Shown here: positions 27,826 to 36,786 of the stretch, piece after piece
How the letters are laid out: each line of letters starts with the position of its first letter
How positions within the stretch are numbered: the first letter of the stretch is position 1
NCBI GenBank assembly: GCA_016937795.1
Contig: JAFGVV010000048.1
Location: 24,036-88,035, forward strand
Direction: 5' to 3'
Source: Paludibacteraceae bacterium
GTDB lineage: Bacteria; Bacteroidota; Bacteroidia; Bacteroidales; Paludibacteraceae
DNA: 64,000 bases
Notes under the pieces: model-generated
The model's input: only the letters and a program-made list of their open reading frames with translations
Database searches by the model: none
What the model was told of the DNA's origin: nothing
Made by a program: the position numbers and the translations under genes

Positions 27826-30561
27826 TTAATCGAATAAATTTGGTTTTCGTTTTTTGGCTTCTTCCATGCTGAGCAAATCCACTTTCTTAGTCTGTTTCTC
27901 ACGAAGTGTTTTATATTCGGCTTCTATTTCGGCTACAAAGTTATAATGCGATTTTTCGCTCATAAGCTGCGATACAATAAATGTATTGATCGAAGCATCC
28001 TTTACATACACCACAGGGCCTTTGTAGTTTGGTGAAATTTTTACTGCTGTATGAATTTTCGAGGTTGTAGCGCCACCAATCAGCAACGGGATATTCAGAC
28101 CCGCCTTTTCCATAGCCGCAGCTACCACTGTCATTTCCTCGAGCGAAGGAGTAATAAGGCCACTCAGACCAATAATATCCACTTTTTCGCGAATGGCAGT
28201 TTCGATAATTTTTTCGGTAGGTGTCATTACGCCGAGGTCAATTACTTCGAAATTGTTGCAGGCAAGTACCACAGCTACAATATTTTTTCCAATGTCGTGC
28301 ACATCGCCTTTTACTGTGGCTATCAGAAATTTGCCGGCAGAGCTGCTTTGTCCCGGAACTTTTGTTTTTTCAATTTCGGGCTGAAGAATGGCTACAGCTT
28401 TTTTCATGGTACGGGCAGTTTTTACCACCTGTGGCAGGAACATTTTTCCGGCTCCAAACAGTTCGCCCACTATGTTCATTCCGCTCATCAGAGGCTTTTC
28501 AATAATCTCAATGGGCGAAGCATACACTGTTAGTGCTTCGGATAAATCTCCTTCGAGATAATCGGCAATGCCTTTTATCAAAGCATATTCGAGTCGTCCC
28601 TGCAAGTCGCGCGAACGCCATTCGTCCACTTTTTCCACTTTCTCGCCGGTAGCTTGTTGTTTAACCTTTTCGGCCAGCGCAATCATACGCTCGGTTGCAT
28701 CGGGACGACGATTAAGCACCACATCTTCCACATGTTCTAGTAATTCAGGCTCAATGTCCTGATAGATTTGTAACATGCCCGCATTTACAATTCCCATATC
28801 CATGCCTTCTTTGATGGCATAATACAGAAATACGGAATGAATTGCTTCGCGAACCACGTTGTTTCCACGAAACGAGAACGAAAGATTACTCACACCACCA
28901 CTGACTTTAGCATACGGCAAATTTTGTTTAATCCAACGTGTGGCATTTATAAAATCAACTCCGTAATTATTATGTTCTTCAATGCCTGTGGCAATAGCCA
29001 GCACATTGGGGTCGAAAATAATGTCCTGAGGCGGAAAACCAACCTTGTCGACAAGCAAACGATAAGCACGCTCACAAATTTGTGTTTTGCGTTCAAAGCT
29101 GTCGGCCTGACCTTTTTCGTCGAAAGCCATTACAACAACTGCTGCACCATAAGCGCGGATTTTGCGTGCTTTGTCCAGAAAATCTTCTTCACCTTCCTTC
29201 AGACTTATAGAATTTACAATACATTTTCCCTGTACGCATTTTAGTCCGGCTTCGATTACTTCCCATTTCGAGGAGTCAATCATAATGGGCACACGCGATA
29301 TTTCGGGTTCCGAAACCACGTAATTCAGGAATGTAATCATCTCTTCTTTCGATTCGAGCATGGCATCGTCCATATTTATGTCGATTACCTGCGCGCCATC
29401 TTCTACTTGTTTACGTGCAATGGTCAGAGCTTCTTCGTATTTCTTTTCATTTATCAAACGCAGAAACATTTTCGAACCGGCGACATTGCAACGTTCGCCG
29501 ATGTTTGTGAATAAGGATTCTTCATTCAGAATAAGGGCTTCGAGTCCTGATAACTGAAGATCGGTGCTGGCTTTCGCCGGTTTTCTCACTTCCCGGCCTT
29601 CAATCAGCTTTTGATATTCAGCAATATGATCGGGTGTTGTTCCGCAGCATCCACCAATTATATTTACCAGTTTCTCGTCGAAATATTCTTTTACCTGCGA
29701 GGCCATCATTTCGGGCGTTTCGTCATATTCGCCAAACTGATTTGGAAGTCCTGCATTTGGGTAAGCGCTTACGAAGCAAGCGGCATGTGCACTGATTTCC
29801 TCGAGATAGGGTTTTAAATCTTTTGCTCCGAACGAACAGTTCAGACCAATGGAAAATAGGTTAGCATGCCCTACCGAAGCCAGAAAAGCACGAATAGTTT
29901 GTCCTGAAAGAGTGCGACCGCTTGTGTCGGCCACAGTAGCCGACAGCATAAGCTCCACACGTTTGCCAAGTTCAGCCATAGCTTCTTCAGCTGCAAAAAT
30001 GGCGGCTTTGGCATTCTGGGTATCGAAAATGGTTTCGATAAGCAGCGCATCCACGCCGCCTTCAATCAGAGCAAGTATCTGTTCCTTATAAGCCAACACC
30101 AGATCGTCGAAACTCACTGCACGGTAAGCAGGATTGTTTACATCGGGAGACATTGAGGCTGTTTTGTTGGTCGGGCCCACTGCTCCTGCTACAAAACGCG
30201 GTTTCTGAGGATTTTTTGCGGTATATTCATCGGCTGCTTTGCGTGCCAGGCGTGCTGCTTCGGCATTTATTTCGGTTACCAAATGCCCCATGCCGTAATC
30301 TTCCATCGAAATTCGCTGGGCATTGAAAGTATTCGTTTCAATAATATCGGCGCCTGCTTCGAGATATTTGCAATGAATGCCGTAAATAATATCAGGCTGA
30401 GTAAGTACCAAAAGGTCGTTGTTGCCTTTCTGGAGAATTTCGCTATTTGCAAAGCGTGAACCCCGATAATCTTTTTCCACCAGTTTGTGGCGTTGAATCA
30501 TGGTTCCCATTGCACCATCCAAAATAAGGATGCGGTTTTCGGGTATATTTTTTAAATTCAT
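27826..30561 (-). CDS. metH: Cobalamin-dependent methionine synthase lacking reactivation domain
   Basis: Transfers a methyl group from methyltetrahydrofolate through cobalamin to homocysteine. The protein is 911 residues against about 1230 for E. coli MetH. Modules: the homocysteine domain (about 1-325, zinc cysteines in LNCSFGA and [10 protein letters not shown]), the pterin domain (about 350-610, starting [12 protein letters not shown]), the helical cap (about 640-730), and the B12 domain with the base-off histidine in [11 protein letters not shown] (about 745-880). It ends at [12 protein letters not shown], right where the AdoMet-binding reactivation domain would begin, by a natural stop with a terminator close by. 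Reactivation must come from another protein or not occur. No cobalamin riboswitch is seen upstream. Confidence 0.95.
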   Translation of the reverse strand: MNLKNIPENRILILDGAMGTMIQRHKLVEKDYRGSRFANSEILQKGNNDLLVLTQPDIIYGIHCKYLEAGADIIETNTFNAQRISMEDYGMGHLVTEINAEAARLARKAADEYTAKNPQKPRFVAGAVGPTNKTASMSPDVNNPAYRAVSFDDLVLAYKEQILALIEGGVDALLIETIFDTQNAKAAIFAAEEAMAELGKRVELMLSATVADTSGRTLSGQTIRAFLASVGHANLFSIGLNCSFGAKDLKPYLEEISAHAACFVSAYPNAGLPNQFGEYDETPEMMASQVKEYFDEKLVNIIGGCCGTTPDHIAEYQKLIEGREVRKPAKASTDLQLSGLEALILNEESLFTNIGERCNVAGSKMFLRLINEKKYEEALTIARKQVEDGAQVIDINMDDAMLESKEEMITFLNYVVSEPEISRVPIMIDSSKWEVIEAGLKCVQGKCIVNSISLKEGEEDFLDKARKIRAYGAAVVVMAFDEKGQADSFERKTQICERAYRLLVDKVGFPPQDIIFDPNVLAIATGIEEHNNYGVDFINATRWIKQNLPYAKVSGGVSNLSFSFRGNNVVREAIHSVFLYYAIKEGMDMGIVNAGMLQIYQDIEPELLEHVEDVVLNRRPDATERMIALAEKVKQQATGEKVEKVDEWRSRDLQGRLEYALIKGIADYLEGDLSEALTVYASPIEIIEKPLMSGMNIVGELFGAGKMFLPQVVKTARTMKKAVAILQPEIEKTKVPGQSSSAGKFLIATVKGDVHDIGKNIVAVVLACNNFEVIDLGVMTPTEKIIETAIREKVDIIGLSGLITPSLEEMTVVAAAMEKAGLNIPLLIGGATTSKIHTAVKISPNYKGPVVYVKDASINTFIVSQLMSEKSHYNFVAEIEAEYKTLREKQTKKVDLLSMEEAKKRKPNLFD

Positions 30562-30581
30562 TTTTTTCTTGATTTTGAATG

Positions 30582-30589
30582 CAAAGATA
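30582..30589 (-). promoter_or_regulatory. -7 element of the metH promoter
   Basis: On the minus strand this reads TATCTTTG, 20 bases before the metH ATG and only 17 bases past the terminator of the upstream gene. No clear -33 box is seen. The short leader leaves no room for a riboswitch. Confidence 0.55.
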
Positions 30590-30606
30590 ACGCTATTTCA
30601 ATAAAA

Positions 30607-30640
30607 AACGACCCTGTTCGAAATTCTGAACAGGGTCGTT
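30607..30640 (-). terminator. Terminator of the M64 peptidase gene
   Basis: Perfect 13-base stem (AACGACCCTGTTC / GAACAGGGTCGTT), eight-base loop, T run on the minus strand. It separates the M64 gene from metH. Confidence 0.88.
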
Positions 30641-30683
30641 ATAACCATTTTGCTATAAATTCGTTGAAAAAAGTTTCTGAATA

Positions 30684-31970
30684 TCACTTTTCAGTTAAAT
30701 GCAGAATCACTTTTTCCACTGCTTTTTCGCAAACAGGACAGAAGGCTTTGGCATCGTTGGTACGCATTCGGCAGTCATACGAAGGGCGATACATTCCTTT
30801 GGTAAGATATCCACCGCCTTCGAATACCCCAATGCCGCCCGTTTTATTTTTGTCGGTTACAGGCGTTGGGATGGATGTTCCTTTGGGCAACATATTCTTC
30901 CATTTGGTATCGAAATTCACCAGCGAAGTGATATTGGGTTCCCAGGGTTCTTCTGTCAGATTATACATTCCGTCGAGCACGTCACTATCATAAAAATACT
31001 CATCGCCCAGTCCGGCGAAAGAATGTCCGAACTCATGCACAACCACTTCGGCCTGCGCACGTTTACTGCCGGCCGATGCAAATGCGTAAAAATTATATAT
31101 GCCACCGCCACCATATTCGGGCGTATTGGCAAGCACATAAATGGCATCGTAAGGAACAAGCGCCGCATAATCGCGAATGCTGAAAGTGGCTGGCGAAGTG
31201 AGGTATCGGGGAGAGTAAAAAGTATAATAATGTGAGCGGACAGCCGTATTCAACCAGTTGTCCTTGTGTGGCATACTTATTCCGCTTTGCAGCGAAACAG
31301 CCGCCACGGCATATACATTTATGCGGTTACGATACTTTATAAAGGGTTCGTGGGTAAATAAATGGTCGGCCAGACGCGCTGCATCTTCAAAGAATTTTTC
31401 CTGTTCGGCTGCCGTATAACCTTCGGCTATCACCACAATGTCCACAGCTTTGTCGGGGCTTGCAGGTTTCAGAATTTCCCTGACAGGTACTTTGGGTAAC
31501 TGGTTTCTTCGAATCAGTTTATCCTCAGGCGTAACATTGAATGACAGCAAGGTCTCCCAACTGTCGAATCCTTTGCGTTTGTCAATATTGATTTTTACGG
31601 CTTTTTTTGGAAAAGGAATCTGTACCGTTTGTTCAAAACATTTTTTCATCAACTTAGCTTCAGGAGTAGTTTGCCATTCGAAATAAAGCGTACTGAATCC
31701 GTCGGTATAAATAAGTTGATTGCTGAGCGAATCGAAAACCTGAATGCGGTTCTGCCCCAGATTCAAATCGGTTGAAAGCTGCGCACGCCGTCCACCCCAA
31801 AAGGGCTCTTCGGACAACTGATGAAGCCAGGCTGTAGTGGTTTTTTCGTCGCCACAAAGTTGAAAATCAATGCGAAAGGCTTTGTTCTGAAAGAAATTGT
31901 TGTAATCCTGCGAACTTGCAGGCATTAGGAAAATAAAAAAGAGGAAAATGCTGATGAAAAACTTTCTCAT
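30684..31970 (-). CDS. Secreted M64 (IgA-type) metallopeptidase
   Basis: Exported zinc peptidase of the M64 family, whose first known member cleaves immunoglobulin A. The protein is 428 residues; signal peptide MRKFFISIFLFFIFLMPASS. An N-terminal beta-rich domain (about 25-165) precedes the catalytic part. The zinc motif and downstream family signature are in VVHEFGHSFAGLGDEYF near residue 310. In M64 the third ligand is in the extended motif, and DEYFYD fits. Late cysteines (CRM near 407 and CPVCEKAVEK at 417-426) are common in Bacteroidota members. An IgA substrate should not be assumed. Monocistronic, with its own terminator. Confidence 0.88.
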   Translation of the reverse strand: MRKFFISIFLFFIFLMPASSQDYNNFFQNKAFRIDFQLCGDEKTTTAWLHQLSEEPFWGGRRAQLSTDLNLGQNRIQVFDSLSNQLIYTDGFSTLYFEWQTTPEAKLMKKCFEQTVQIPFPKKAVKINIDKRKGFDSWETLLSFNVTPEDKLIRRNQLPKVPVREILKPASPDKAVDIVVIAEGYTAAEQEKFFEDAARLADHLFTHEPFIKYRNRINVYAVAAVSLQSGISMPHKDNWLNTAVRSHYYTFYSPRYLTSPATFSIRDYAALVPYDAIYVLANTPEYGGGGIYNFYAFASAGSKRAQAEVVVHEFGHSFAGLGDEYFYDSDVLDGMYNLTEEPWEPNITSLVNFDTKWKNMLPKGTSIPTPVTDKNKTGGIGVFEGGGYLTKGMYRPSYDCRMRTNDAKAFCPVCEKAVEKVILHLTEK

Positions 31971-32077
31971 GGGAGTAACTATTTTAAGCGCAAATTAAAT
32001 CAAAATTTATGAGAATTAACGCCCATTTTTCAGCATTTTTCCATCCTCGCGACGGAGTTTCCTCTTTTTTATTAATA

Positions 32078-32722
32078 TCAACGATTTGCTTTTGCAACAT
32101 ATTGGAGTTTGGTTTCTCCAATTTCAGTGAATTTACGAGTATTTAAGTTTGCCCCGGGAGAATTCATTGCTAAATTTGAAACTGACTCTGATAATTGAAA
32201 CGCCTCAATATATGTATCGTTAAATCTACAGCATTTTTGTGTGTCTTTGTGTAGTAATCCTATTACATTGCCCATCGCGTGCGCTATTACATTTATATCC
32301 GATTGATATGAATTACTTATACCAATCATTTTTCCATCGTTAACAATTACTGTCTTATTAACAATTTCTTCGCCATCGTTGTTGAACATTCTTTCGCTTT
32401 TAAAAAAATGATGATTGTCGGGAATAACTGTAATGATATTTAGGGCAGTGTCACAAAGCGGATTTTGATTAACTACAAGTCTGAAATGAATGATGTAATT
32501 TTCCATTTTTCCATTTATTGGAATTTTACAAATATTTTTTCCGCTACTAAAGTTCCATAAATTGGCAGCTTGGAACATTGCATTTTCAATAGGAGCCGGC
32601 GAAATAAAATTTGCCAGAATAGTTACACTTCGGTTACTGTGATTTACAATCACATCATGATTTGCTTTAATTTGCAATGCTACTGAGAATATCAGAACAA
32701 TTGCGATTGAGATTTTTTTCAT
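32078..32722 (-). CDS. Secreted protein with a degenerate HEIGH/metzincin motif
   Basis: Hypothetical protein, 214 residues from the ATG at 32722 (MKKISIAIVLIFSVALQIKA, signal peptide). The segment NVIAHAMGNVIGLLHKDTQ near residues 145-163 has the spacing of HExxHxxGxxH zinc sites, best matched by M57 dual-action HEIGH peptidases (pattern HEIGHCIGLRH). The catalytic glutamate is alanine and the second histidine is asparagine. A typical preceding element (AANLWNF, near 50) is also present. It is therefore probably an inactive pseudoprotease, perhaps a binder. The four cysteines could form disulfides. I do not know its role. It is the only minus-strand gene between M64 and a divergent membrane protein. 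Confidence 0.6.
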   Translation of the reverse strand: MKKISIAIVLIFSVALQIKANHDVIVNHSNRSVTILANFISPAPIENAMFQAANLWNFSSGKNICKIPINGKMENYIIHFRLVVNQNPLCDTALNIITVIPDNHHFFKSERMFNNDGEEIVNKTVIVNDGKMIGISNSYQSDINVIAHAMGNVIGLLHKDTQKCCRFNDTYIEAFQLSESVSNLAMNSPGANLNTRKFTEIGETKLQYVAKANR

Positions 32723-32993
32723 TTTACCTGAATATTTAAGATGATTGAAAATTTGTTCTTTTATCATATGACGATTGAAATAAAATAATATTACATCGTT
32801 TATCGATAAATTTACGCAAAATGCAATAATTTTTCAATTATCCATCGGAAAGAGCTTGAAATCAGCATTCAGGAAATTTCAATTTTTTTGTCAGAAACCG
32901 TTTTTTATTTTGTTTCGGGTGAACAGACTGAATGCTTTGTCAGACAAAAGCCGTGGTTTCGTCGGGAATTGGCCGAAACTAAACGATTTTAGG

Positions 32994-33024
32994 TTGCGGC
33001 AGGAGCTTGATAACCATAATTTTG
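32994..33024 (+). promoter_or_regulatory. Promoter of the LiaF-like gene
   Basis: TTG (32994-32996), 20 bases, TAATTTTG (33017-33024), then 29 bases to the ATG. The rest of 32723-32993 is AT-rich, and I see no gene in it. Confidence 0.75.
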
Positions 33025-33053
33025 CAGCATAAAATTTTCAAACTCAAAATAAA

Positions 33054-33824
33054 ATGGAAAAAGAAATCAAAAATTCGTTTCACAAAGGTGCTGCCAAAGG
33101 TCTTGGATTTGGAATCACTTTAATGCTTATTGGTGTCCTGTTTTTGGGATTCAATTTCGGACTGTTGCCAGCCGAATTAAAACGTGTCGTTTTTTCGTGG
33201 CCGATGTTACTTATTTTCCTGGGAGTTGTGAACTGGATAAAACGTAAACCATTTTCGGGAACAGTACTCTTTATAATTGGTGTATTTTTTATTTTCCCAC
33301 GCATCATCAATGCTTACCCAGAGTCATTCCCGGGCATTAACGGCGATTTTACACATACCTATTGGCCATTGTTGCTTATTGCTGCGGGATTACTGCTGAT
33401 TATGAGTAAGCTTTTTGGTAATAAATGGGGATTTGCCGAATGGGATCACGGATATAATCAGAAACAATATTCACGTTCTCAGGGAAGTATGGGGTCTTTC
33501 GAGAAAAACGCTATTTTTGGTAGTGGCGAGCATATTGTACTCGATCCGGAATTTAAAGGTGGCGAACTGAATGCAATATTTGGTGGAATATCGCTCGACC
33601 TGCGCAAGACAAATCTACCGGTTGGCGAGACAAGACTTGAAGTAAATGCAATTTTTGGCGGTGTGACAATTCTGGTACCACGCGAATGGCATATTGAATC
33701 GAATATCGATGCTGTGTTTGGCGGCTTCGAGGACAAAAGAGCTTTGAACGATCCGCTTGATCCGACCCGCCGACTGATAATTACAGGCTCGTGTGTTTTT
33801 GGTGGCGGCGAACTGAAGAATTAA
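33054..33824 (+). CDS. LiaF-like transmembrane protein (DUF5668 plus LiaF C-terminal domain)
   Basis: Membrane protein of the type linked to cell-envelope stress sensing (LiaF/VraT-like). The protein is 256 residues. There are four membrane spans in the first 120 residues (GFGITLMLIGVLFLGFNFGL, VVFSWPMLLIFLGV, GTVLFIIGVFFIFP, WPLLLIAAGLLLIM). A cytoplasmic or periplasmic beta-helix-like domain follows, with NAIFGS, NAIFGG, NAIFGG, DAVFGG and CVFGGG repeating every 20-30 residues, the family hallmark. No histidine kinase or response regulator is adjacent, so its partner is unknown. Confidence 0.85.
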   Translation: MEKEIKNSFHKGAAKGLGFGITLMLIGVLFLGFNFGLLPAELKRVVFSWPMLLIFLGVVNWIKRKPFSGTVLFIIGVFFIFPRIINAYPESFPGINGDFTHTYWPLLLIAAGLLLIMSKLFGNKWGFAEWDHGYNQKQYSRSQGSMGSFEKNAIFGSGEHIVLDPEFKGGELNAIFGGISLDLRKTNLPVGETRLEVNAIFGGVTILVPREWHIESNIDAVFGGFEDKRALNDPLDPTRRLIITGSCVFGGGELKN

Positions 33825-33840
33825 TAAGTATATAAACGAG

Positions 33841-33995
33841 GCTATCTCAAAAGTGTATTTTGAACGCAAATTACGCAAATTTTCGCAAATACAACAATTT
33901 CAACATTCTATATTGTACTGAATATAAGCAGTATATGACTTGCGGAAATTTGCGCTTTTTTGCGTAATTTGTGTTCTGCTTTCTTTTGAGACAGC
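33841..33995. mobile_element. MITE-like 155-bp inverted-repeat element
   Basis: The termini GCTATCTCAAAAG (33841) and CTTTTGAGACAGC (ending 33995) match as inverted repeats in 12 of 13 positions and resemble the ends of insertion sequences common in this phylum. The inside is a second, long imperfect inverted repeat (AACGCAAATTACGCAAAT... with ...TTTGCGTAATTTGTGTTC). No transposase is encoded, and no clear target duplication is visible. It separates the LiaF-like gene and GH97, and may terminate both. Confidence 0.6.
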
Positions 33996-34025
33996 TTTAT
34001 TTATGTCTCAGAAATTGGTTTCTGA

Positions 34026-35957
34026 TTAAATCACAGTTACAAATCCGCCTTCGGGAAGAATTTCCACTTCGATGCGGTTGTTTTGAACCTGAAGTTCTTT
34101 TTGTGAGAACGATTGTTTTGTATCACCTTCGGTAATAATGGTTGCTGAACTCAGGCCCGATTTGCCGGCAAACGAAAGATCGAGCACAAATGTGCGTTTT
34201 TCCTTACCCGAATTAATACCAGCCACATACCATTTGCTACCACTACGGCGCGCAATAACCACATATTTTCCGGGATATCCGTCCAACAGTTTTACATTGT
34301 CCCACTGAGCAGGCACTTCGCGAAGGAATTCTTTTACGTACTCAGGTTGTTTTTCCATCACTTCAGGAATTTCCACAAAATGCTGAACGCCAGATTGTAA
34401 AACAACTGTTGTAGCCAGTTCGAGCCCGTTTCCAGTGCGGCGTTTTTTGCCGGGAATATCACCCAGACAAAGCGGAGTGTAATCCATTGGTCCTACCACA
34501 TTACGCGCAAAACTCATCATGGTGAGGTGCTTTGCAGCCATATCGGCATCGCTTTGATTGAATGTGATAAACTCGTAACCACGAATCGATTCCATAGTCA
34601 TCAAGTGCGGAAAAGTGCGCGACCAGCCACGTGGTACGGTAGTTCCGTGAAAATTGATCATGAGTTTATAGTCGGCTGCATCTTTCAGCATGTCGTAATA
34701 ATACTGAATAGAACTTTGTCCGTCGCCGGGCCAAAAATCCACCTTCACGCCTTTCACGCCCATTTTGCTGATACGCTCAAACTCCTTACGGCGTGCATCA
34801 CGCTCTACAAGTGCTCCTTTTGGAGAATAAGTTGTGCTATTCCAAACTCCTGACGAATTGTACCAAAGCAACACACCCACATTCTGACTATTTGCCTGCG
34901 CAATAAGTTCATTTACTTTTTCATACCCGATTTTTTTATCCCAGTCGGCATCGATCAGGCAGTACTGCCAGTTCATTTTCGAAGCGTATTCAATAAATTT
35001 CTGCTGCACAGGGAAAATGGTATAGTCATCCTTCAGCAAGCCCCAACTCCACGACGACTTTCCGGGTTTTACCCAACTGAAATCAGCTTTTTTGTCAGCT
35101 GCTGGCGCCATATCGCTTACCATTTGCGACTCAACCACAGTGGCCAGCGAACCAACCACAATGACACGCCATGGTGATACAGGATTTTTTGAAATTACAT
35201 AATTCGGGTCGTTGTCGTCCATCATTTCGCCTTTTTGCGGAAAGCCAATGCTGTACTCGCCATTGGGCGATTCCTGTGCGAGACGTGTTCCTACAAAGTC
35301 AGGAGTGAGTCCTGCTTCGGTAATCAGCACCCAGTTTTTTCCTGTTTTAAAGAGCGCCGGAAACGACCACCCTGCCTTTTGCGGAGCTTTCGTGCCCACA
35401 GGCATATCGTATTCGTATTGTTCCTCATAACTCGGCTGCGTTTCAGCCCAGCCGGTTTCAGCATCGGCATGCGGATGAAGCCATGCACGCGCCGAAGCGT
35501 TGAAGCGGAAAGTGGTTTGTTCCGATTTTACTGCGATGGCTTTGGGCGCTTTTGTGGAATAGCGGAAAGCAACACCTTCGTTGGTCGCACGAAAATCCAC
35601 GTTCAGCGTTTTTCCTGCTTTGTTTTTGAGTTTTATCGTGGCTTCGCGGAAAGTGAAGCTGCGGTTTGTGCGTTTTTCGTTAGGCGAGTAATAACTTTCG
35701 GTGAATAATTTTACTTTGCTTACCGATGCTATCTTCAATCCGGAAACAAAACTGAAATCGCCATCGAGACCCATTTTAGAGAGTTCAATCACAGTCGCAG
35801 TATTTTTTTTTATTTCATAAATCAGAGTTCCCGAAGGATTGAGCGAAGCTTCGACAGCAATTGTGCCGTCGGGCGAAGTGAGGACTAACTTCTTCGGAGC
35901 TGCAAAAACAGCAACCGATAGAAAGCATATTATTGAGAACAAAATCGTCTGCTTCAT
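34026..35957 (-). CDS. GH97 alpha-glucosidase/alpha-galactosidase, exported
   Basis: Periplasmic GH97 enzyme (SusB-related family), 643 residues with a signal peptide ending at FAAP. N-terminal beta-supersandwich to about residue 280, then the (beta/alpha)8 barrel, then a small C-terminal beta domain (about 560-643). GVKGVKVDFWPGDGQ near residue 405 places an aspartate where retaining GH97 alpha-galactosidases carry the nucleophile. LMTMESIRGYEF follows near 465. I therefore lean to the retaining type, but cannot exclude alpha-glucosidase activity. It is the last gene of the AraR operon, 30 bases past araR, which ties it to arabinose control. Confidence 0.88.
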   Translation of the reverse strand: MKQTILFSIICFLSVAVFAAPKKLVLTSPDGTIAVEASLNPSGTLIYEIKKNTATVIELSKMGLDGDFSFVSGLKIASVSKVKLFTESYYSPNEKRTNRSFTFREATIKLKNKAGKTLNVDFRATNEGVAFRYSTKAPKAIAVKSEQTTFRFNASARAWLHPHADAETGWAETQPSYEEQYEYDMPVGTKAPQKAGWSFPALFKTGKNWVLITEAGLTPDFVGTRLAQESPNGEYSIGFPQKGEMMDDNDPNYVISKNPVSPWRVIVVGSLATVVESQMVSDMAPAADKKADFSWVKPGKSSWSWGLLKDDYTIFPVQQKFIEYASKMNWQYCLIDADWDKKIGYEKVNELIAQANSQNVGVLLWYNSSGVWNSTTYSPKGALVERDARRKEFERISKMGVKGVKVDFWPGDGQSSIQYYYDMLKDAADYKLMINFHGTTVPRGWSRTFPHLMTMESIRGYEFITFNQSDADMAAKHLTMMSFARNVVGPMDYTPLCLGDIPGKKRRTGNGLELATTVVLQSGVQHFVEIPEVMEKQPEYVKEFLREVPAQWDNVKLLDGYPGKYVVIARRSGSKWYVAGINSGKEKRTFVLDLSFAGKSGLSSATIITEGDTKQSFSQKELQVQNNRIEVEILPEGGFVTVI

Positions 35958-35987
35958 TTTAAATTATTTTTTGAGAATAAGACATCT

Positions 35988-36665
35988 TCAGAAAGTATAG
36001 GCTGCATCGAGCAATAAATTTCTATCGTCTTTAAGTTTATAATAGTATGCTCCTTTTTTGGAGCCTGATTTATCGACTTCGTCGAGTTTTTCAAGGAAAT
36101 CAAAGCTCAGCATGCGTTTGCGGAAGTTGCGTTTGTCCACAGCTTCGCCATAAATGGCTTCGTAAAGCGACTGAAGATGTGTGAGTGTAAATTTTTCAGG
36201 CAATAAATTCAATCCGATGGGTTGAATAGCTGCTTTTCGTCGCAGAATATTCAGTGCATCCACCACCATTTGTGCATGGTCGAAAATCAATTTGTCTGAA
36301 TTGCTGATATTTGTCCAGTAAGCATTGTGTTTATCCAGCAGCGACTGATCGTGTTGACTAATATCAATCAAGGCATAGTATGCACATGAAATAACCCTTT
36401 CGCCCGGATCACGGTTCACATCGCCGTACATGCCTACCTGTTCCATAAAGATATTTTCAAGCCCGGTCAGATCGGTAAGCACACGAATAGCCGCATCGTT
36501 GAGCGACTCGTCATTTTTTACAAAACCACCCATTAACGAAAGGCCACCTTTTGCGGGCTCCATTGCGCGATTGTGCACAAGTAGTCGCATTTCATTGTCG
36601 CTGAATCCGAGTATTATACAGTCCACAGCCACCAAGTGTGAGTCCTGTGAGCTATAATAATTCAT
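35988..36665 (-). CDS. araR: AraR-type Nudix-domain transcriptional regulator
   Basis: Probable arabinose-responsive repressor of the NrtR family, as known for AraR of Bacteroides thetaiotaomicron (BT0354). The ATG at 36665 (MNYYSSQDSHLVAVDCII) gives 225 residues; in-frame ATGs at 36677 and 36701 are possible. The Nudix fold covers about 1-140, but the Nudix box is broken: GGFVKNDESLNDAAIRVLTD keeps the first glutamate and the arginine but lacks the catalytic EE pair, so it should bind a ligand and not hydrolyse it. A winged helix-turn-helix follows (about 150-225: LTHLQSLYEAIYGEAVDKRNF). It lies between the symporter and GH97. Candidate operators are at 39871 and 40068. Confidence 0.88.
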   Translation of the reverse strand: MNYYSSQDSHLVAVDCIILGFSDNEMRLLVHNRAMEPAKGGLSLMGGFVKNDESLNDAAIRVLTDLTGLENIFMEQVGMYGDVNRDPGERVISCAYYALIDISQHDQSLLDKHNAYWTNISNSDKLIFDHAQMVVDALNILRRKAAIQPIGLNLLPEKFTLTHLQSLYEAIYGEAVDKRNFRKRMLSFDFLEKLDEVDKSGSKKGAYYYKLKDDRNLLLDAAYTF

Positions 36666-36786
36666 TGCATTAACCATAAATTCTTCTTTTGTAAAAATCA
36701 ATTATCTGTCCTAACAGAGCTTGCTTATTACGAACTTTGTCCTGCTTTCTAAAAAAACAGGACAAAGTTAAGTTTATTTATTTATT

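Noticed and set aside
30541..30660. Possible cobalamin riboswitch before metH
   Set aside because: The space holds only a terminator hairpin of the upstream gene, a -7 box and a 20-base leader; no B12-box-like conserved core is visible.
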